Part shown: positions 1 to 8,425 of the stretch, piece after piece
How positions within the stretch are numbered: the stretch's first letter is position 1
Layout of the letters: each line of letters starts with the position of its first letter
Source: Legionella quinlivanii
GTDB taxonomy: Bacteria > Pseudomonadota > Gammaproteobacteria > Legionellales > Legionellaceae
Reading direction: 5' to 3'
Length of the DNA stretch: 64,000 nt
NCBI RefSeq assembly: GCF_900461555.1
Contig: NZ_UGOX01000001.1
Coordinates: forward strand, 1,315,501 to 1,379,500
Translations under genes and position numbers: made by a program
The notes under the pieces: model-generated
What the model saw: the letters and a program-made list of their open reading frames with translations, nothing else
The model's database searches: none
What the model was told of the DNA's origin: nothing

Positions 1-2
1 AA

Positions 3-152
3 CAAAAAGCGGTATTGGCCGCATTTCCCGATTCAAATGCCGCCAAGGCATTCAGAAATCTGGCTAAAAATGTTGAAAAATGGCCGTTTAAACCCGTGCT
101 GGGCGGCAATACCAGTTTTTTTCTGGAGCGGTTGGTAGCCAGTGAACATTAA
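3..152 (+). CDS. fleN: FleN/FlhG flagellar number regulator, C-terminal fragment
   Basis: Only the last 49 codons are present; the frame opens at base 3 and stops at TAA 150-152. The fragment contains an alanine-rich helix and the segment FKPVLGGNTSFFLERLVAS, which resembles the C-terminus of MinD-like FleN/FlhG ATPases. In polar flagellates FleN limits flagellar number by antagonising FleQ. The call rests mainly on position: in Pseudomonas and Legionella the order fleN, fliA, motA/C, motB/D, DUF2802 is conserved, and exactly those genes follow here. The ATPase motifs lie outside the window, so the catalytic part cannot be checked. Confidence 0.65.
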   Translation, partial: QKAVLAAFPDSNAAKAFRNLAKNVEKWPFKPVLGGNTSFFLERLVASEH

Positions 153-206
153 AATTGGCTTATCCTAAAAGGAATTTTTTCAATAAGAAAAAATAAGGAG
201 ACAGTC

Positions 207-923
207 GTGGATGCGTTAGCAGCTTACGGCAAAGTAAATCAGCAAACCCAGGAAACCCTAGTCAAGGCACATGCCATGCTGGTTAAACGAATCGCTCATC
301 ATCTGATGGTTCGTTTGCCGCAAACAGTGCAGCTTGACGACCTGATTCAGGCAGGAATGCTGGGCTTATTGGAAGCAGTAAGGCATTATGATTCAAGCAA
401 AGGAGCTTCTTTCGAGACTTATGCCGGTATCAGAATCCGCGGGCACATGCTGGATGAAGTTCGTCGAAACGATTGGGTGCCCAGATCAGTGTATCGCAAT
501 GCCAGAATGATTTCTGAAGCAGTCAAACAGGTAGAAAACCGCCTTGGTCGAGAAGCCAAGGACGCAGAGGTTGCGGCTGAGCTGAATTTAAAACTGGAAG
601 AATATTATGAAATGCTACAGGACTCTGCGGGCAGCCAGCTATTCGGATTTGATGATCTGGGTGTAACCGAAGATGTGCTAAAAGGTGAGGGCTATACCAG
701 CGAACCTCACACCCATGTGATTCAGGACGATATGATCGCAAGACTGGCTCATATTATTGAAGGATTGCCCAAAAAAGAGCGGCTGGTTTTATCCCTGTAT
801 TATGAGCAGGATTTGAATTTGAAGGAGATCGGAGAGGTCTTGGGGGTCAGTGAATCGCGAGTTTCACAGATACATACTCAAGCGACTCTGCGAATCAGAG
901 CACGCCTGTCAACAGAAGAATAA
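207..923 (+). CDS. fliA: RNA polymerase sigma factor FliA (sigma-28)
   Basis: Directs core RNA polymerase to late flagellar and motility promoters. The 238-residue length is typical of FliA. Region 2 is clear at about residues 25-97, with DDLIQAGMLGLLEAV followed by FETYAGIRIRGHMLDEVRR, the part that melts and reads the -10 element. Region 4 is at about 185-233 with a helix-turn-helix (LKEIGEVLGVSESRVSQIH). The start is GTG at 207, with a good AAGGAG ribosome site about 8 bases upstream; no in-frame ATG lies nearby. It sits between fleN and motA, and motA begins 7 bases after its stop, so the genes are probably co-transcribed. Activity is expected to be held by an anti-sigma FlgM encoded elsewhere (family knowledge). 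Confidence 0.96.
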   Translation: MDALAAYGKVNQQTQETLVKAHAMLVKRIAHHLMVRLPQTVQLDDLIQAGMLGLLEAVRHYDSSKGASFETYAGIRIRGHMLDEVRRNDWVPRSVYRNARMISEAVKQVENRLGREAKDAEVAAELNLKLEEYYEMLQDSAGSQLFGFDDLGVTEDVLKGEGYTSEPHTHVIQDDMIARLAHIIEGLPKKERLVLSLYYEQDLNLKEIGEVLGVSESRVSQIHTQATLRIRARLSTEE

Positions 924-930
924 ATAAATT

Positions 931-1707
931 ATGGATGGCTTAACTTTTCTGGGATTAATTACTGGGTTTGCGGCGATTATTATTGGCCAGATGTTTGAAG
1001 GCGGGAGTTTAAACTCGCTTTTAAATATGCCGGCTCTGCTCATCGTCATGGGAGGAACGCTGGGCGCTGTGATGGTTCAGACGCCCTGGAATACGTTCAA
1101 AAGGGCATTTAACATCTTTCCCTGGATATTCTCACCTCCAAAAAATTCCTTCGAGAAAAGTAAAGAGCAATTGATTGATTTAGCACGAAAAGCCAGACAG
1201 CACGGACTTCTGACCCTTGAACAGCATATGGAGAGCGAAAGCAATTCGCTCATGCGTCAGGGATTGGAACTTTTAGTCATCGGAGTGGATAAGGTCACCA
1301 TTCGCCACGTATTGGAAGCGGAAATCGATCGCCGCGAAGATTATGATTTGCGTGCCGCTCATGTGTTTGAAAGCATGGGAGGATATAGTCCTACTATCGG
1401 TATCTTAGGCGCTGTTTTAGGACTTATTCAGGTAATGCGAAACTTGGCCGACCCTGGAGAGCTGGGCGTTGGGATTGCGGTTGCTTTTGTCGCTACTATT
1501 TATGGGGTGGGGTTAGCCAATCTGGTTTTTTTACCAATCGCCAATAAACTGAAGTGCTGTATTGCCAACCAGATTCATCATGACGAAATGCTGGTAGAGG
1601 GTTTGGTTGCTATGGCCGGTGGAGAAAGCCCAAATATGCTAAACTTAAAGCTAAATAATTATGGACTCCATCAAGAGAATGCGCGGAAGAAGAGCAAAAA
1701 AGATTGA
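931..1707 (+). CDS. motA: Flagellar motor stator protein MotA (MotC/PomA type)
   Basis: Inner-membrane half of the ion-driven stator that turns the flagellar rotor. The 258 residues show four hydrophobic segments: near 3-22 (FLGLITGFAAIIIGQMF), 33-50, about 150-170 (YSPTIGILGAVLGLIQVM) and 180-205 (GIAVAFVATIYGVGLANLVF), with the large charged cytoplasmic loop between segments 2 and 3. GGYSPTIGILGAVLGLI and the glycine-rich fourth helix are hallmarks of the MotA/PomA/MotC family. The 3' end overlaps the start of motB, implying translational coupling. Whether it conducts protons or sodium cannot be decided from sequence alone. Confidence 0.94.
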   Translation: MDGLTFLGLITGFAAIIIGQMFEGGSLNSLLNMPALLIVMGGTLGAVMVQTPWNTFKRAFNIFPWIFSPPKNSFEKSKEQLIDLARKARQHGLLTLEQHMESESNSLMRQGLELLVIGVDKVTIRHVLEAEIDRREDYDLRAAHVFESMGGYSPTIGILGAVLGLIQVMRNLADPGELGVGIAVAFVATIYGVGLANLVFLPIANKLKCCIANQIHHDEMLVEGLVAMAGGESPNMLNLKLNNYGLHQENARKKSKKD

Positions 1708-2488
1708 ACATGAAGATACTCATCGGTGGATGGTTTCCTACGCGGATTTCATTACCTTACTATTCGCTTTCTTTGTGGTGATGTATGCGATTTCCTCGGT
1801 GAATGTATCCAAATATAAAACCCTCGCAGATGGAATGCAGTCAGCATTTAACCAGAATGGCAAACAAAAAGCACCAATGAGTAACCGGAATGATGGACAA
1901 TCAGGAGGTGCCATAGATGTTGATGCCTTTAATGATCTTGAACAAAAACTAGCCGAGTTGCAAGATTCAGACTACAGCGCAAACAGACAAAACGGATGGA
2001 TTGAGCTGGACATTAAAGCAGAGGCGCTTTTTGACAGTGGCAGTGCAGAGCTACGCCCGCTTGCTGTGATTAAACTAATGAAATTAGCCAATATACTAAA
2101 AAAAGTTCCATTTCCCATCGCACTGGAAGGATATACCGACAATCTTCCAATCAGTACCCCCCAATATCCTTCAAACTGGGAACTATCCGCAGCGAGAGCT
2201 GCTGCTGTAGCCAGAATACTAACCAATTATGGGGTTGATCCGGGGCGTATTACAGTGACGGGGTACGGCGAGCAATTTCCAGTGGCTGATAATCTTTCTG
2301 ACGATGGCAGAGCGAAAAACAGGCGAGTGAATTTAATCATTGCCAAGGACAAAACCATCCCACGGTTACTAAACCCTGGCGAAGGGAAAAATCAGTTTAC
2401 AGTGGAAACCCAAAAAAACAATGAACCCCCTCTTTCATTACAGCCTAAAACTGATATGGTAGTACCATTAGCCAAGGAGACACCATGA
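1661..2488 (+). CDS. motB: Flagellar motor stator protein MotB (OmpA-like)
   Basis: Partner of MotA that anchors the stator to peptidoglycan and carries the ion-binding aspartate. Near the N-terminus RWMVSYADFITLLFAFFVV is the single transmembrane helix, and the Asp of SYADF is the family's essential ion-binding residue. The C-terminal half is an OmpA/MotB peptidoglycan-binding domain, with LEGYTDNLPI, NWELSAARAAAVARIL and the terminal NRRVNLII signature. The annotated ATG at 1661 overlaps motA by 47 bases. An in-frame ATG at 1679 is an equally plausible start, since family members often begin with a short basic stretch before the helix. Neither has a strong Shine-Dalgarno, as expected for coupled translation. 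Confidence 0.93.
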   Translation: MDSIKRMRGRRAKKIEHEDTHRWMVSYADFITLLFAFFVVMYAISSVNVSKYKTLADGMQSAFNQNGKQKAPMSNRNDGQSGGAIDVDAFNDLEQKLAELQDSDYSANRQNGWIELDIKAEALFDSGSAELRPLAVIKLMKLANILKKVPFPIALEGYTDNLPISTPQYPSNWELSAARAAAVARILTNYGVDPGRITVTGYGEQFPVADNLSDDGRAKNRRVNLIIAKDKTIPRLLNPGEGKNQFTVETQKNNEPPLSLQPKTDMVVPLAKETP

Positions 2489-2889
2489 TGTTAATTATCA
2501 GTTGCGGTTTAATAATTTGCGGCTTACTTGCTTTATTCGTCATGAAGCAGCGAAAGGAAATGAAAAGCTTATCTCTAAAACTCAGTCAGTTGAGCAAATC
2601 GGTTGAACGCTATCAGTCTGAGCAGACCGCACTGGTCAATGCCGATCTGGTTTTTGCCAAGCAATTAACAGACTTGAACCGTCAGTTGGGAAGTATTGAT
2701 TCTCAGGTGAATATGATAGAAAACAAGCGTAACAACGATGGCGGTTATCAACATGCCCTGCGTATCCTGCAAATGGGAGGCGATAAGGCCGAAATTATCG
2801 ATAATTGCCATTTATCCAACGCTGAAGCAGAATTATTGATGAATTTGCACGCTTATCGCGAAGCTATAAAAACATCGGAAAAGATTTAA
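2485..2889 (+). CDS. DUF2802 family membrane-anchored protein
   Basis: A 134-residue protein of unknown function. An N-terminal hydrophobic helix (about residues 2-20) is followed by a coiled-coil-like stretch (MKSLSLKLSQLSKSVERYQ) and a C-terminal helix-turn-helix-like segment (LSNAEAELLMNLHAYRE). This architecture matches the DUF2802 proteins found directly after motCD in Pseudomonas and relatives. It overlaps the motB stop by 4 bases (ATGA), so it is in the same transcript and probably has a flagellar or motor-related role; that role is inference from position. A second ATG directly after the first is an alternative start. Confidence 0.75.
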   Translation: MMLIISCGLIICGLLALFVMKQRKEMKSLSLKLSQLSKSVERYQSEQTALVNADLVFAKQLTDLNRQLGSIDSQVNMIENKRNNDGGYQHALRILQMGGDKAEIIDNCHLSNAEAELLMNLHAYREAIKTSEKI

Positions 2890-3040
2890 AGTAGAAACAG
2901 TTCATTGTTCAAGTTATTCCTATACCTACGTGCCTCGGCTTGGCCCTGAGAGATGGTCACAAAATTTAACCATCCTGTAAGAGCCTACGTACCCTTAATA
3001 GCCTATGTACCCCTAAGAGCCTACGTACCCCGCTTTATGC

Positions 3041-4329
3041 CTGAGGGATCCCCTCATAATTCTCTCCCTGCAACGAGTATCTCTATTTGCAGGGCCTCGA
3101 CGGCTTTATCATAATCAATTCTATATTTAAATTTCCTTTGTATGATTCGACAGCCGAGATAGAACAAAGAAAGCACTCGTTTTTTTTGGGATGTGTTGGC
3201 TTGAAAAGAGAGATGCCATCGCTTGTTTTCAGCAACGAAGCCGGTTAAATAAGCAATTAAAGTAGCCAACATAGCAATCATTAGTAACACTTGAATTCGC
3301 TCTATTGATTTTGAGTAAGCATGTTCAAAGCTAAAGCCATATTGAGATGACTTTAAATCTCGAAAATTCTGCTCTATTTGCATGCGTTTGAAATAGATTG
3401 AAAAAGGGTTAAACGATGTTTCTGTATTGTTTAATGAACTTGCTAAAAGCCAAGGTTCATTGGCTGATTTTGAATACACCTTGTCTTTCTTGCTTTGCGC
3501 TTTCTTTTTGTACTTATTAAAACGTGTACGTTTTTTTCCGGATAGCTTTATTAAATAAAGAAATGTTTCTATTGGGTCTGTTTTAGAGACAATGCCCCAC
3601 CCCAGAGATTGCCCTTGTTCGGTCGCCTTTTCCTTTGAATCACAATAATATTCCCAGTAAGTATGGGTATCCAATCGATAACATATATTACCCCGAATAC
3701 GGCCAACATAGTCCCAACCTTGTTTTAACACCAACCGAAACCATGAATTATAAAAACCAGCATCCGTAACTAATATCGGGAGACTTGTCTCAGGCAGAAC
3801 TTGCTTTAAATTCTGTAAAAATAAGTGATGCGCTTTGTCACTATTTTCATATTGGCGAGGAAATACCTCTTCATAGACTGATAACGCACGGCCTTTAGCG
3901 ACTAATGAGGCTCTAAGCAAATAATGCGTTGTATTAGGAACATGGCTCCAATCTACCAGGATAATAGGACGACTATTTGTTCCAATTAACCTATGGGCTG
4001 TTTTTTGGTATATCGAGAATCGCTCTCCATGCAGGTTTTTATTCCCTAAAAAACGATCACAGCGTTTAATATTATTCTTTTCTTGAGCCTTATTTTTTAA
4101 TGCTCGCCCCAACTGAGTTAACGACAGCTTTTTTTCCCTGAGTAAGGCATTGATAAATAAATTAAGCGTATTAAATCGTTTTCCATGGATAGTACTTGAT
4201 AGCAAATTGTGTAAAAATCGCTTTATGTGCATGAGATATCCTAATCAAAATTGTTCGCAAAACTATTTGATCATATATCTTCATGCACTGCCACTTTTTA
4301 ATATCCTTATTTATGAGGGGAGCCCTCAG
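3041..4329 (-). mobile_element. IS10-subgroup (IS4 family) insertion sequence, apparently complete
   Basis: The element is 1289 bp. Its ends are CTGAGGGATCCCCTCATA (3041-3058) and the inverted TATGAGGGGAGCCCTCAG (4312-4329), differing at one position. As I remember the IS10 termini (CTGAGAGATCCCCTCATAA), these are very close. It is flanked by a perfect 9-bp duplication GCTTTATGC at 3032-3040 and 4330-4338, the length known for IS10/IS50. One transposase gene fills it. The intact ends, duplication and open frame suggest a fairly recent insertion. The target is the loop and inner stem of a hairpin in the surrounding palindromic repeat. Confidence 0.93.
3054..4232 (-). CDS. IS4 family (IS10-like) transposase
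   Basis: Cut-and-paste DDE transposase of 392 residues, close to the roughly 400 of IS10. The RNase H-like catalytic core can be followed: first Asp at about residue 94 (ILVDWSHVP), second Asp at about 157 (LVTDAGFYNSWF), and Glu at about 287 in the family signature IEQNFRDLKSSQYG (the YREK-like region). The C-terminus is helical and hydrophobic. Start is ATG at 4230-4232, and the stop lies 13 bases inside the element's end. No frameshift or internal stop is visible, so the enzyme may be functional. Codon use is AT-richer than in the flagellar genes upstream. Confidence 0.94.
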   Translation of the reverse strand: MHIKRFLHNLLSSTIHGKRFNTLNLFINALLREKKLSLTQLGRALKNKAQEKNNIKRCDRFLGNKNLHGERFSIYQKTAHRLIGTNSRPIILVDWSHVPNTTHYLLRASLVAKGRALSVYEEVFPRQYENSDKAHHLFLQNLKQVLPETSLPILVTDAGFYNSWFRLVLKQGWDYVGRIRGNICYRLDTHTYWEYYCDSKEKATEQGQSLGWGIVSKTDPIETFLYLIKLSGKKRTRFNKYKKKAQSKKDKVYSKSANEPWLLASSLNNTETSFNPFSIYFKRMQIEQNFRDLKSSQYGFSFEHAYSKSIERIQVLLMIAMLATLIAYLTGFVAENKRWHLSFQANTSQKKRVLSLFYLGCRIIQRKFKYRIDYDKAVEALQIEILVAGREL

Positions 4330-4569
4330 GCTTTATGCGGGGTATCCATAAAATCGTAGTGAGTTTTAAGATGCTTTTGTCAATCAGACGCATTGCCTGG
4401 ATACCCCGCATAAAGCGGGGTACGTAGGTTCTTATAGGATGGTTAAATTTTGTAACTATCTCTCACAGGGCTTGGCCGAGCACTTGAGAGGGTGGGCCGT
4501 GTGGCGTGCAGGCGTGAGCCAGTGATATATAGGCGAAAGGCTTTGATGCCTGGCCTTAGTGCTGTCAGA

Positions 4570-5172
4570 TCACCGTGGTCTCGGCTGAGGTTTTGCTTCG
4601 GGCTCCGGTTCCGGGCTTTTTATTGTACCCAAGGCATCGCGCATTGAATTCGTCTGATTGACTGAAGGTATTTCAGAAAGTATTTTTAACGCCTTGGTAT
4701 AGAGGGGCTGAGGATTCGCCTTATTTGCCAATTCTATTGCGGCTTTAATCTCCTCGACTGTGCCTTGATAAAGCGTGCCATCTCCACAGGAAAAGACGGT
4801 AAAGCCTGTAGGTTTCCCATCTCGCATTTGCTGAGCAAGAAATTCACGCTTTTGGCTGGCCTGATCAGTAAAAAACTCGATGGCGCTTTCCTGAGAGGGG
4901 AAGACCAGACTGCCGTCTTCTTGAGGCTCCTGACCATACTTGAGCTTAAACTGGTCAACAATTTTGAGCCAGTCGTCATCATTGATAGAGAGTTTTTTAA
5001 TGCTCACTGGTTCTGGTGCAGGCTCATCGGCTTCGGATTTTTTTTTGTCAGGCTGAGTTAAATTGTCTTGTGGAAGAACTGGCTTTTTAGCTTCCTGAGC
5101 CTGAATGGCTTCATTCGCGCGTCGCTGGGCCTCCAGCTGATCTTTATGTTTTTGGGTGTGGGCTTTGGTCAT
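4570..5172 (-). CDS. Hypothetical protein with charged N-terminus
   Basis: Not recognised. With ATG at 5172 as start (GGAG six bases upstream) the protein is 200 residues; a longer TTG-initiated form is less likely. Residues 1-65 are lysine, glutamine, glutamate and proline rich and probably disordered. The middle (about 66-165) looks folded: DDWLKIVDQFKLKYGQEP, then FPSQESAIEFFTDQASQ and FTVFSCGDGTLYQGT. The tail is proline and glutamate rich (SPEPEPEAKPQPRPR). There is no signal peptide or membrane helix. The gene stands alone between the palindromic repeat and prfB. A Dot/Icm substrate is possible but not supported by any specific motif. Confidence 0.7.
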   Translation of the reverse strand: MTKAHTQKHKDQLEAQRRANEAIQAQEAKKPVLPQDNLTQPDKKKSEADEPAPEPVSIKKLSINDDDWLKIVDQFKLKYGQEPQEDGSLVFPSQESAIEFFTDQASQKREFLAQQMRDGKPTGFTVFSCGDGTLYQGTVEEIKAAIELANKANPQPLYTKALKILSEIPSVNQTNSMRDALGTIKSPEPEPEAKPQPRPR

Positions 5173-5480
5173 CGTTATCTCCAATCCAGATGAGGAGTAT
5201 AATATTTTCTCAGTAAGTCAGGAATGATAACATACTTTTCAGGTGCAGCATCTGGAGAGAATTGTTAAGTTCCTGTTAATTTTCTGTCTAATCGCAATGT
5301 TTTTAACTGTATTCTAAAATTGTAGTCTCAAAATACAGCTATGGTTTCAATTCCGCTTTCGCGTTAAACTAACAGGCTTATTGCTGGAGATTAATTCGGC
5401 CTACCTGCCCCCAGGCAAATGACAACAGGTTAAAGCTTAGGCTTATATAATAAATTATTGATGAATTGAAAGAGAAATCC
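5173..5480. other. Divergent intergenic region between hypothetical gene and prfB
   Basis: 308 bases without a gene. It separates the leftward hypothetical gene from the rightward prfB and must hold both promoters. A TATAAT hexamer at 5446-5451 lies 30 bases before prfB. I see no convincing -35 box at 16-18 base spacing. No other structured element was found. Confidence 0.5.
5446..5451 (+). promoter_or_regulatory. Possible -10 box of prfB
   Basis: TATAAT, a perfect consensus hexamer, 30 bases upstream of the prfB ATG. The bases 16-18 upstream (CAACAG region) match the -35 consensus poorly, so the call is tentative. Confidence 0.35.
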
Positions 5481-6588
5481 ATGTTAGAAGTAAATCAAAT
5501 CAGTTTTTCACTGGAAGACCTTTCCAAGCGTACTCAGGCGCTTAGGGGGTATCTTTGACTTTGATACGAAGAAAGAAAAATTAGAAGAAGTCATCCGTGA
5601 GCTGGAGGTACCAGAAGTCTGGAACAATCCCGAAAAAGCGCAGGCTTTAGGGAAAGAACGTGCCCAGTTGGAGGCAGTCGTCACTCAGTTGGAACAGCTT
5701 GGTCAAAATATAGTTGACCTCAACGAACTCTTTGAGTTAGCTCGTGCTGAAAATGACGAGTCTGCGATCAATGACGTTTTTCAGGAACTACAGGAGGTGG
5801 AACAGCAAGTGGCTGCGCTGGAATTCAGACGTATGTTTTCCGGAAAAATGGATCAGGCGCCGGCTTATCTTGACATTCAATCCGGTTCCGGAGGCACAGA
5901 AGCCCAGGATTGGGCGGAAATGCTGCTTCGCATGTATTTGAGATGGGGAGAGCAGCATGGGTTTGATACAGAGCTTGTGGAATGCTCAGCAGGGGATGTG
6001 GCTGGAATAAAAAGTGCTACCATTCATTTTAAAGGCGAGTATGCCTATGGCTGGTTACGCACAGAAACCGGGGTCCATCGCCTGGTTCGCAAATCTCCCT
6101 TTGACTCGGGAAACCGGCGTCACACGTCCTTTGCTGCAGTTTTTTTGTCGCCCGAAATTGATGATAATATTGAAATTGAAATTAATCCGGCTGATTTGCG
6201 TATCGACACCTACCGTGCCTCAGGGGCTGGCGGACAGCACGTTAACCGAACTGACTCCGCAGTAAGAATTACTCACGAGCCCACCGGAATTGTTGTCCAG
6301 TGTCAGACAGACAGAAGCCAGCATAAGAATAAAGACCAGGCGATGAAGCAACTTCGCGCGAAGCTGTATGAGCTTGAAATGCAGAAGAAGAATGCGGAGC
6401 AACAAGCGCTGGAGGCCACCAAATCGGATATTGGCTGGGGTTCGCAAATACGTTCCTATGTCCTTGATCAGTCTCGAATCAAGGATTTACGTACAGGTGT
6501 TGAAACAAGTAATACGCAGGCAGTACTTGATGGCGATCTTGATCGTTTCATTGAAGCCAGTTTAAAGGCAGGAATAGGTGCAGAATGA
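5481..6588 (+). CDS. prfB: Peptide chain release factor 2 (programmed +1 frameshift)
   Basis: Terminates translation at UGA and UAA. The gene is in two frames: 25 codons from ATG 5481 to CTT 5553-5555, then an in-frame TGA (5556-5558), then a +1 shift into the frame that begins GAC at 5557 and runs to 6588. The combined product is 368 residues. With this numbering the GGQ peptidyl-tRNA hydrolysis motif falls at 250-252 (GAGGQHVN) and the stop-codon-reading SPF tripeptide at 205-207 (RKSPFDSG), the same numbers as in E. coli RF2, which supports the join. The last 4 bases overlap lysS (ATGA), the common prfB-lysS operon arrangement. RF2 level autoregulates the frameshift. Confidence 0.97.
5544..5559 (+). 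promoter_or_regulatory. prfB programmed +1 frameshift signal
   Basis: AGGGGGTATCTTTGAC reproduces the classical RF2 recoding site. AGGGGG is an internal Shine-Dalgarno-like stimulator, spaced before the slippery CTT codon (5553-5555) and a poorly terminating TGA followed by C. Low RF2 lets the ribosome pause and slip forward one base into the main frame. This is why a simple reading-frame scan shows only the downstream part of the gene. Confidence 0.96.
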
Positions 6589-8075
6589 CAGAAGAACATT
6601 TAGACGAAAGTACAGTATATCAGATACGTAAACAAAAGCTGGAAGGGTTGCGTGGCGAAGGTTTTCAATTTCCTAACCAATTCCGCCGCCAATACCTGGC
6701 TGCCAACTTACTACTGCAATATGAAAATCAGGATAAAGAAAGCCTGGCTGAACAATCGGTTCATGTTTCTGTCGCTGGCCGTATTATGTTGCGCAGAGTA
6801 ATGGGAAAGGCCAGCTTTTTTCATATTCAGGATGTTTCCGGACGCATACAGGTTTATATTCGACAAAATGATTTACCAGAGATGTACGAGCAATTTAAGC
6901 ACTGGGATCTGGGTGATATTGTCGGAGTCAAAGGCCTTTTGTTTAAAACAAATACTGGTGAATTATCCGTCCATGCCGACTCTGTCGAATTACTAACCAA
7001 GTCACTTCGCCCATTGCCAGATAAATTTCATGGTTTGGCTGATCAGGAAATGCGTTACCGTAAACGTTATGTGGATTTAATCGCTAATGAAGAAAGCCGC
7101 CGAACTTTTTTAATCCGCTCGAAGCTCATCACTGCATTGCGGCAATACATGGATCATCATGATTTTCTTGAAGTGGAAACGCCGATGATGCATCCCATTC
7201 CTGGCGGTGCTTTAGCCCGGCCGTTCATTACTCATCATAATAGTCTGGACATGCAGATGTTTCTGCGCATTGCTCCGGAACTTTATTTGAAGCGCCTGGT
7301 TGTCGGTGGATTTGAAAGGGTATATGAAATTAACCGAAACTTTCGTAATGAAGGACTGTCGACACGGCATAATCCTGAATTTACAATGATTGAGTTTTAT
7401 CAGGCTTATGCCGATTACAATGACATGATGAATTTCACCGAAAGCCTGCTTCATCACCTTTGCGATGTGGTGAATGGTTCGCGGCAAATTCAATATCAGG
7501 ACAGCATTCTTGATTTTTCCAATCCTTTTGCAAGACTCTCTGTGCGGGAAGCGATACTGAAGTTCCATCCCAATCTCAATGAAAGCCATCTCTCTTCCAT
7601 TGAAGCCTGCCGTAAGGTACTCGATAGCCTTTCACTGCCCTATGGCCAGAATGACGGGCTTGGTAAATTGCAGATGATAATTTTTGAAGAAACTGTTGAA
7701 CATCTTTTGATTCAACCAACCTTTATCACCGGCTATCCGACAGAGATTTCGCCTTTGGCGAGAAGGAATGATCGCGATCCTGAAGTAACAGACCGTTTTG
7801 AATTCTTTATTGGCGGGCGCGAAATAGCGAATGGATTCTCAGAGTTAAATGACGCAGAAGATCAGGCAGAACGTTTCCGCAAGCAGGTTGATGATAAAGA
7901 TGCCGGCGATTTGGAAGCGATGCATTACGATCACGATTATATCGAAGCCCTGGAATATGGAATGCCTCCAACGGCAGGGGAGGGAATTGGAATTGACCGT
8001 CTGGTGATGTTATTTACTAATTCTCCTTCAATCCGGGATGTGATTCTGTTTCCGCACATGAGATCTCAGGATTAG
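6585..8075 (+). CDS. lysS: Lysyl-tRNA synthetase, class II
   Basis: Charges tRNA-Lys with lysine in the cytoplasm. The 496 residues have the normal layout: an N-terminal OB-fold anticodon-binding domain at about 60-150 ([20 protein letters not shown]) and a class II catalytic domain from about 165. Motif 2 is [19 protein letters not shown] and motif 3 is [14 protein letters not shown] near the C-terminus, followed by the ILFPHMR tail. It overlaps prfB by 4 bases and ends before a strong hairpin at 8085-8120. The class II enzyme, not the archaeal-type class I, is present. Confidence 0.98.
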   Translation: MTEEHLDESTVYQIRKQKLEGLRGEGFQFPNQFRRQYLAANLLLQYENQDKESLAEQSVHVSVAGRIMLRRVMGKASFFHIQDVSGRIQVYIRQNDLPEMYEQFKHWDLGDIVGVKGLLFKTNTGELSVHADSVELLTKSLRPLPDKFHGLADQEMRYRKRYVDLIANEESRRTFLIRSKLITALRQYMDHHDFLEVETPMMHPIPGGALARPFITHHNSLDMQMFLRIAPELYLKRLVVGGFERVYEINRNFRNEGLSTRHNPEFTMIEFYQAYADYNDMMNFTESLLHHLCDVVNGSRQIQYQDSILDFSNPFARLSVREAILKFHPNLNESHLSSIEACRKVLDSLSLPYGQNDGLGKLQMIIFEETVEHLLIQPTFITGYPTEISPLARRNDRDPEVTDRFEFFIGGREIANGFSELNDAEDQAERFRKQVDDKDAGDLEAMHYDHDYIEALEYGMPPTAGEGIGIDRLVMLFTNSPSIRDVILFPHMRSQD

Positions 8076-8084
8076 ATCTGATTT

Positions 8085-8120
8085 AATAGAGTCTTGATAA
8101 GCACATTGAGACTCTATTTT
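8085..8120 (+). terminator. Rho-independent terminator after lysS
   Basis: A perfect 10-bp stem AATAGAGTCT (8085-8094) with AGACTCTATT (8109-8118), a 14-base loop, then TTTT overlapping the stem end. It is positioned 10 bases after the lysS stop and should end the prfB-lysS transcript. Confidence 0.75.
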
Positions 8121-8208
8121 ACTCGTTTTCCATAGGCTTCTCTTTGATAAATTCCTTTCTCTCAACTAATTGACTATGCTGTAAGTAAAGTGCTCAATTG
8201 ATTCTAAT

Positions 8209-8425
8209 ATGATCTCCATACACAGGTATGTGTTACTCCTCTTGTTATTCGTTTTCGGCAACCAGGCCAATGCAGGGCTATATCCTGGTGAAACTATCAT
8301 GAAGGGAGGGGGAGCCGAATCCCTGTGTTTTTTAAAAGGGGGATCCTGATAAGCCATTAATCGTTTTTGTTCCTGGTGATTCCCATCTGGCGCAGGGTAG
8401 ATTTTCTAAAAGAGAAGCTGCATGA
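8209..8425 (+). pseudogene. Remnant of a secreted protein gene (frameshifted, truncated)
   Basis: From ATG 8209 a clear signal peptide is encoded (HRYVLLLLFVFGNQANA), followed by about 20 residues that end at TGA 8347-8349. One frame over, the reading continues without a break as GDPDKPLIVFVPGDSHLAQG and stops at 8423-8425. The join lies at an A4G5 homopolymer (about 8334-8343). KPLIVFVPGDSHLA resembles the first core strand and oxyanion region of secreted alpha/beta-hydrolase-like proteins, but no further domain follows. I read this as a decayed 5' end. A real short secreted peptide ending at 8349 cannot be excluded. Confidence 0.5.

Larger units (their letters stand above)
2925..4480. repeat. 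Nested palindromic repeat, copy 1, split by an IS element
   Basis: Outer arms 2930-2976 and about 4435-4480 are inverted copies (CTCGGCTTGGCCCTGAGAGA and its continuation through AACCATCC). Inner arms carry CCTACGTACCCC and the hairpin CCCCGC-TTTAT-GCGGGG. The left arm has three tandem units of about 18-20 bases built on GCCTACGTACCC (2981-3030). Removing 3041-4329 and one 9-base duplicate restores a sequence that closely matches copy 3 at 39862-40125. The centre (4339-4410) is shared with copies 2 and 3. Confidence 0.85.

Noticed and set aside
2925-3040. CRISPR-like array of short repeats at the repeat arms (also 10438-10545)
   Set aside because: Units are directly adjacent with no unique spacers, and there are no cas genes; they are tandem units of a palindromic element.
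4150-4359. 69-residue rightward frame at the right end of the IS element
   Set aside because: It overlaps the transposase start and the terminal inverted repeat on the opposite strand; no ribosome site and no recognisable protein.
8166-8357. 63-residue leftward frame
   Set aside because: It is antisense to the signal-peptide remnant at 8209; the sense strand gives the more meaningful peptide.
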